This document shows positions 7,182 to 10,410 of a stretch of 10,410 nt of DNA, piece by piece (position 1 is the first letter of the stretch; each line of letters starts with the position of its first letter). The DNA is from Campylobacteraceae bacterium. GTDB lineage: Bacteria > Campylobacterota > Campylobacteria > Campylobacterales > Sulfurovaceae. The notes beneath the pieces are model-generated. The model made no database searches. It saw only the letters and a list, made by a program, of their open reading frames with translations, and was not told the DNA's origin. The position numbers were made by a program, and so were the translations under genes. The stretch is taken from positions 1 to 10,410 of the forward strand of contig JALWZI010000285.1 of the NCBI GenBank assembly GCA_027002755.1, in the 5' to 3' direction.

Positions 7182-9776
7182 TTGAAACAACTCTACCACT
7201 CCTACGACGAAGCGGCGGCTCTTTTCCGTGAACTGGCCGAGCGGCGGCCCGATCTTTTCGCCGTGGAGGTGATCGGCCAGACGTGGGAGAAGCGCGACAT
7301 TATCGCCGTGACCATTTCGCAGAACGTGGAGCAGGCTCATGAAAAGCCGGCGCTCTTCTACACCGGAACGATCCATGCCAGAGAGTGGATCGGTCTGGAA
7401 CTGGCGATCGGTTTCGCCCAGTACGTCGATCGCAACATTGCCTACGACCACGATGTCCGGCAGGTGCTGGCCGATGCGGCCATCTACATGGTCCCCTGTG
7501 CCAATCCCGACGGCTTCGAGTACAGCCGCAACCACTTCAGCTTCTGGCGCAAGAACCGCCGCCAGAACGCCGACGGCAGCTATGGAGTGGATCTCAACCG
7601 CAACTTTCCGATAGGATTCGTCAAGAGCAAGAACCCCACCTCCAACGTCTACGGCGGGCCGGAGCCCTTCAGCGAGCCCGAGACCCGTGCCCTTCGCGAT
7701 TTCGTCGAGAGCCATCCCAATATCGCCATCGCCCTGGATTACCACAGCCAGGGGAACGTCTTCTTCCCGGCCCACGACTTTCGCCACGAAGATACGACCG
7801 ACACCACCGACATGAACGTGCTCTGCGCCAATATGGCCGAAGAGATCCGAAAGATAAGCGACCGGGAGTACGGCATCCATCAGGGAAAGCCTCCGACGAA
7901 GCTGATCTCCGGCAGCGGGCGGGAGTTCTACTACTCCAAAGGGATCCTGGCCACCGTCGTGGAGGTGGGCACCCGCAACATCTCTGACTATCTCGACGAT
8001 ATGATCGAGCATATCCGCGAGCACATCCCCGCTCTCATCGCCGCACTCAAAGAGGCGCCCAACTATGCCAAAGAGGGGCTCATGCCCCGCCCCGAAAACT
8101 TCCGGGCCACCTTTGTGGGCAAAGATACCGTGACGCTGGAGTGGGAACCCTACCCTTGTGGCGAGGGTGAGGAGATCTACTTCGAAATCTACCGCAGCCA
8201 CCGGGAGAAGAGCTACTGCCGCCCCTTCAACCTGATGGGGCTGACCCAGGCCAACCGCTACGCCGACGCCAACCTCTGGAGCGACACCGCCTACTTCTAC
8301 CACATTCGCGCCGTCGACAAGCGCAGCGGCCGAAAATCTCCCTTCGCCCCGGTTCTGGCGGTGCGCACGAGCGTGAGCGAAGACGAGTTTCACCGCACCT
8401 ACTTCCCGCTCCCCGACAAGACCGGCTACGTCGCCCAGAAGGCCAAGGACAACGCCGCCCATTTCGGCGTCAACTCCCTCTTCGTCGGTGTGAACGAGAC
8501 AAAGGGGATCAGCTACACGATGCTCAATTTTCCACTGAAGACGATCCCCGAAAACGCCAAGATCAAGCATGCACGGCTGCGCCTCTACCCCCTCAACCGG
8601 GTCGGGGTGACGGTGGAGAAGTATGGCGAGTGGGATGCCGGCATCGTGGAGCCGGAGAGCGTGAAGGACGTCACGAAATTCGATGAGGTGGACAGAGCGG
8701 AGATCCGCTCCTACGTCGGGCGCCCGACGCCCAGCAACCACCTGACCCAGGGGATCTGGCGCAGCTGGGATTTCAGTGAGATCGAGTGCCGCGAGCTGCA
8801 GAAGTGCATCGGGGACAAAGCGGTGACCTTCCGTATCGAGGGGCCCAAAACGCTGCCCGTAGGCCGGACGTCGCAGATGATGCAGTGGGACCTGGGATAC
8901 GGCAAGTTTGGCGGCGGCCTGGCCTTTCGGCCGCAGCTGGAGATCACCTACACCCTGGAGCCCAACACCATGGAGCTCTTTCCGCGTCAAAGCTACACCG
9001 TCAGTGCAGAGGGTGTGGAAGAAGGGAAGATCCTCGCCGGTTTCGACGCCAAGGGGCGCAAGATCTACGCCACTTTCGACGTGGAGCTGGGGTCGCTGCC
9101 CGATTGGGAGTTCATGCAGATCACCCGGGCCTACGTGATCCTCAAACCGGTCAACGTCTATGCCAAAGAGAATATCCGCTTCCATCTGGAGATGATCGAT
9201 GCCGACACCGAGCGCAACTACGAGGCGATCAAAAACCGGCAGATCATCGAAAACATCGGCTACGACGTCAGCGTCAGCGAGCTGAAGAACCAGGAGCAGA
9301 TCTTCCTCTTCGACAGTTACGCGATCCAGGAACTGGGCAACCGGTTACGGGACAAGAAGTCGATCGCCTTTCTGCTGCGCCCAAGCGCCGCCCAGAAGCT
9401 GGTGAAAAACTCGGTGGTGGAGTGGCACAGCTCCCATCCCGAATTCACCCCCAAACTGGTGATCGAGTATCTCCACAAACGCCGCCGTCCCGTGGCCCCG
9501 GTGAGCGACCTGAAATACAAAATAGAGAACGGCAAGATCAAACTCACCTGGAAGAACCCGTCGGACAAGGATTTCAAAGGGGTCTTCGTCATCAAAAACC
9601 CCTTCCGAAAGCCCATCAATCCCTACGACGGCGACAAGCTCTACGGCGGCCCCGACAACTGGACTTTTGATGACTTCGGGGCGCTGGACGTGAAGAAATA
9701 CTATGCCGTCTTCACCTACGACGACGTCCCCAATTTCAGCGAACCGGTGATATTGGAGTACCGGCCCAGGAAGTAG
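7182..9776 (+). CDS. M14 zinc carboxypeptidase fused to FN3-like and beta-sandwich (DNRLRE/CBM96-like) modules
   Basis: The protein is 864 aa from TTG at 7182, with AAGGA (7169-7173) 8 nt upstream. No ATG lies between the in-frame stop at 7125 and the catalytic motifs, so the start must be non-ATG. Residues 1-290 are an M14 carboxypeptidase: zinc ligands His65 and Glu68 in HAREW and His188 in DYHSQ, substrate-binding residues in FWRKNR (Arg123) and DLNRNF (Arg140), catalytic Glu261 in VVEVGT. Aligning SGSGREFYYSKG (243-254) with carboxypeptidases A/B puts Arg247 at the S1' specificity position, which predicts acidic C-terminal residues. Residues 301-397 look like an FN3 domain, 398-595 and 600-768 like two DNRLRE-type beta-sandwich modules (LRLYP at 466-470), 769-864 a second FN3-like domain. 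There is no signal peptide or membrane segment, odd for such modules. It lies 135 nt after the ATP-grasp genes and is probably functionally linked. Confidence 0.88.
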   Translation: MKQLYHSYDEAAALFRELAERRPDLFAVEVIGQTWEKRDIIAVTISQNVEQAHEKPALFYTGTIHAREWIGLELAIGFAQYVDRNIAYDHDVRQVLADAAIYMVPCANPDGFEYSRNHFSFWRKNRRQNADGSYGVDLNRNFPIGFVKSKNPTSNVYGGPEPFSEPETRALRDFVESHPNIAIALDYHSQGNVFFPAHDFRHEDTTDTTDMNVLCANMAEEIRKISDREYGIHQGKPPTKLISGSGREFYYSKGILATVVEVGTRNISDYLDDMIEHIREHIPALIAALKEAPNYAKEGLMPRPENFRATFVGKDTVTLEWEPYPCGEGEEIYFEIYRSHREKSYCRPFNLMGLTQANRYADANLWSDTAYFYHIRAVDKRSGRKSPFAPVLAVRTSVSEDEFHRTYFPLPDKTGYVAQKAKDNAAHFGVNSLFVGVNETKGISYTMLNFPLKTIPENAKIKHARLRLYPLNRVGVTVEKYGEWDAGIVEPESVKDVTKFDEVDRAEIRSYVGRPTPSNHLTQGIWRSWDFSEIECRELQKCIGDKAVTFRIEGPKTLPVGRTSQMMQWDLGYGKFGGGLAFRPQLEITYTLEPNTMELFPRQSYTVSAEGVEEGKILAGFDAKGRKIYATFDVELGSLPDWEFMQITRAYVILKPVNVYAKENIRFHLEMIDADTERNYEAIKNRQIIENIGYDVSVSELKNQEQIFLFDSYAIQELGNRLRDKKSIAFLLRPSAAQKLVKNSVVEWHSSHPEFTPKLVIEYLHKRRRPVAPVSDLKYKIENGKIKLTWKNPSDKDFKGVFVIKNPFRKPINPYDGDKLYGGPDNWTFDDFGALDVKKYYAVFTYDDVPNFSEPVILEYRPRK

Positions 9777-9820
9777 CGCCCAGTCCCTCTTCAGTCTTTT
9801 GAACAGGAGAATGAGAAGCA

Positions 9821-9836
9821 GCCGCCGGGAGGCGGC
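9821..9836 (+). terminator. GC-rich hairpin after the M14 gene
   Basis: GCCGCC (9821-9826) and GGCGGC (9831-9836) form a perfect stem around a GGGA loop, 45 nt past the M14 stop. There is no adjacent T-run; TATATTTTCC follows only about 15 nt later. It may be a weak or factor-assisted terminator between the M14 gene and the next promoter. Confidence 0.4.
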
Positions 9837-9873
9837 GAGAGCTCCTGAAAGTATATTTTCCATTAGATTCAGC

Positions 9874-9879
9874 TATCAT
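9874..9879 (+). promoter_or_regulatory. Candidate -10 element for the DUF2059-type gene
   Basis: TATCAT lies 31 nt before the ATG at 9911, in an AT-rich stretch (9850-9882) with TATATTTT upstream but no clear -35. A start near 9886 would give a leader of about 25 nt carrying the strong AAGGAGA (9900-9906) Shine-Dalgarno. Confidence 0.45.
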
Positions 9880-9910
9880 ACCTCCACCGTTAATTTTCCA
9901 AGGAGACTTC

Positions 9911-10410
9911 ATGAAGAAAAAACTGCTGAAGACAATGGCGTTCTGTACCCTTTTGTGCCTCGGAGGCACGGCTTTGGCTGAGATGCCCGCTACTGCCACC
10001 GCACCTGAAGCCACAGCAGCGGCCAAGGTCGATCCCGCCGCTGTGGCAGAGGCCCAGAACCTTTTCAAGAGCATGGAGCTCTCCAAGATCTATTCCCAGA
10101 TGGTCGATCAGGCTACCGAGGGGCTGGTGAAACGCCAACCCGCCCTGGCCGCAGTCAAGAAAGAGATCCGGGACTTCTACGCCAAATATATCGGCTGGGA
10201 TGCGGTCAAAGATGATCTGGCCAAAGTCTACGCCAAATACTTCACCCCCAGGGAACTCAAAGACCTTGAAGCTTTTTACAGCACCCCCACCGGCCGTAAA
10301 GCCCTGCACCTCACCCCCCAGATCATGGCCGAGGGACGGCGGATCGGGATGGAGAAGGTGATCGCTCATCGGGACGAGCTCAAAGAGCTGGTGGTGAAAG
10401 CACTGCAGAA
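9911..10410 (+). CDS. Exported DUF2059-type protein, 3' truncated by the window
   Basis: The frame is open from the ATG at 9911 to the window edge (166 full codons plus 2 nt, no stop seen). AGGAG is 5 nt upstream of the start. Residues 1-23 are a Sec signal peptide: KKK n-region, hydrophobic core, then ALA before Glu24. The Cys residues in the core are not in a good lipobox, so it is probably soluble periplasmic rather than a lipoprotein. Residues 24-45 are Ala/Thr/Pro-rich. From about 46 the sequence is helical, with LAKVYAKYFTPRELKDLEAFYSTPTGRK spread over 103-130. The F-[ST]-x-x-E-[LI]-x-x-[LI]-x-x-F-Y-x-[ST]-P-x-G-[KR]-K pattern is that of DUF2059 proteins, whose function is unknown to me beyond an envelope location. 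It appears to have its own promoter and need not belong to the peptidase/ligase group. Confidence 0.85.
   Translation, partial: MKKKLLKTMAFCTLLCLGGTALAEMPATATAPEATAAAKVDPAAVAEAQNLFKSMELSKIYSQMVDQATEGLVKRQPALAAVKKEIRDFYAKYIGWDAVKDDLAKVYAKYFTPRELKDLEAFYSTPTGRKALHLTPQIMAEGRRIGMEKVIAHRDELKELVVKALQ

Noticed and set aside
7077..9185. 702-codon open frame on the minus strand across the M14 gene
   Set aside because: It lies wholly opposite a gene with intact catalytic motifs; its translation is low-complexity and rich in Val, Gly, His and Asp with no recognisable motif, as expected from GC-rich antisense.
9911..9978. Lipoprotein signal in the DUF2059-type protein
   Set aside because: The Cys residues at 12 and 16 are not preceded by a small residue in a lipobox, while ALA before Glu24 fits signal peptidase I.

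Overview
This window is GC-rich, densely coded bacterial DNA in which every supported gene lies on the + strand. The gene order Xaa-Pro peptidase, then folK, then flhF is the order I know from Campylobacterota (Helicobacter/Campylobacter relatives). The FolK N-terminal extension also looks like that group. High GC and the absence of other flagellar genes point to one of the GC-rich deep-branching or vent-type members, but the genus cannot be fixed from sequence alone.

Region 1 (1-3399) is a tightly packed, probably co-transcribed housekeeping/flagellar block. It holds the end of an M24 Xaa-Pro peptidase, FolK reading in frame without a stop into FlhF, a 152-aa protein with two repeats resembling flagellar SpoA domains, and the tRNA thiouridylase MnmA. 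The last three genes overlap by 8 nt each. The gene that usually follows flhF in this lineage (flhG/ylxH, then fliA and fliM) is not here.

Region 2 (about 3540-9776) is the unusual part: four genes that look like one system. They are an M20 metallopeptidase resembling carboxypeptidase G2, a RimK-like ATP-grasp ligase (ATGA overlap with the M20 gene), a second divergent ATP-grasp protein with an acidic linker and a helix-hairpin-helix tail, and, after a 135-nt gap, a large M14 zinc carboxypeptidase fused to fibronectin-III-like and beta-sandwich modules. The M14 enzyme has an arginine where the specificity residue at the base of the S1' pocket is expected, which in relatives favours C-terminal acidic residues. 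With a glutamate-carboxypeptidase-like M20 enzyme and RimK-like ligases, this suggests a system that adds and removes acidic (glutamate-type) amino-acid tags on a protein, peptide or cofactor. The target is not visible in the window.

Region 3 (9777-10410) has a GC-rich hairpin, a candidate promoter, and the start of an exported DUF2059-type protein that runs off the end.

Large open frames on the minus strand, and in other plus frames, are GC-driven shadows and are not annotated. No rRNA, tRNA, CRISPR array, insertion sequence or prophage feature was seen.
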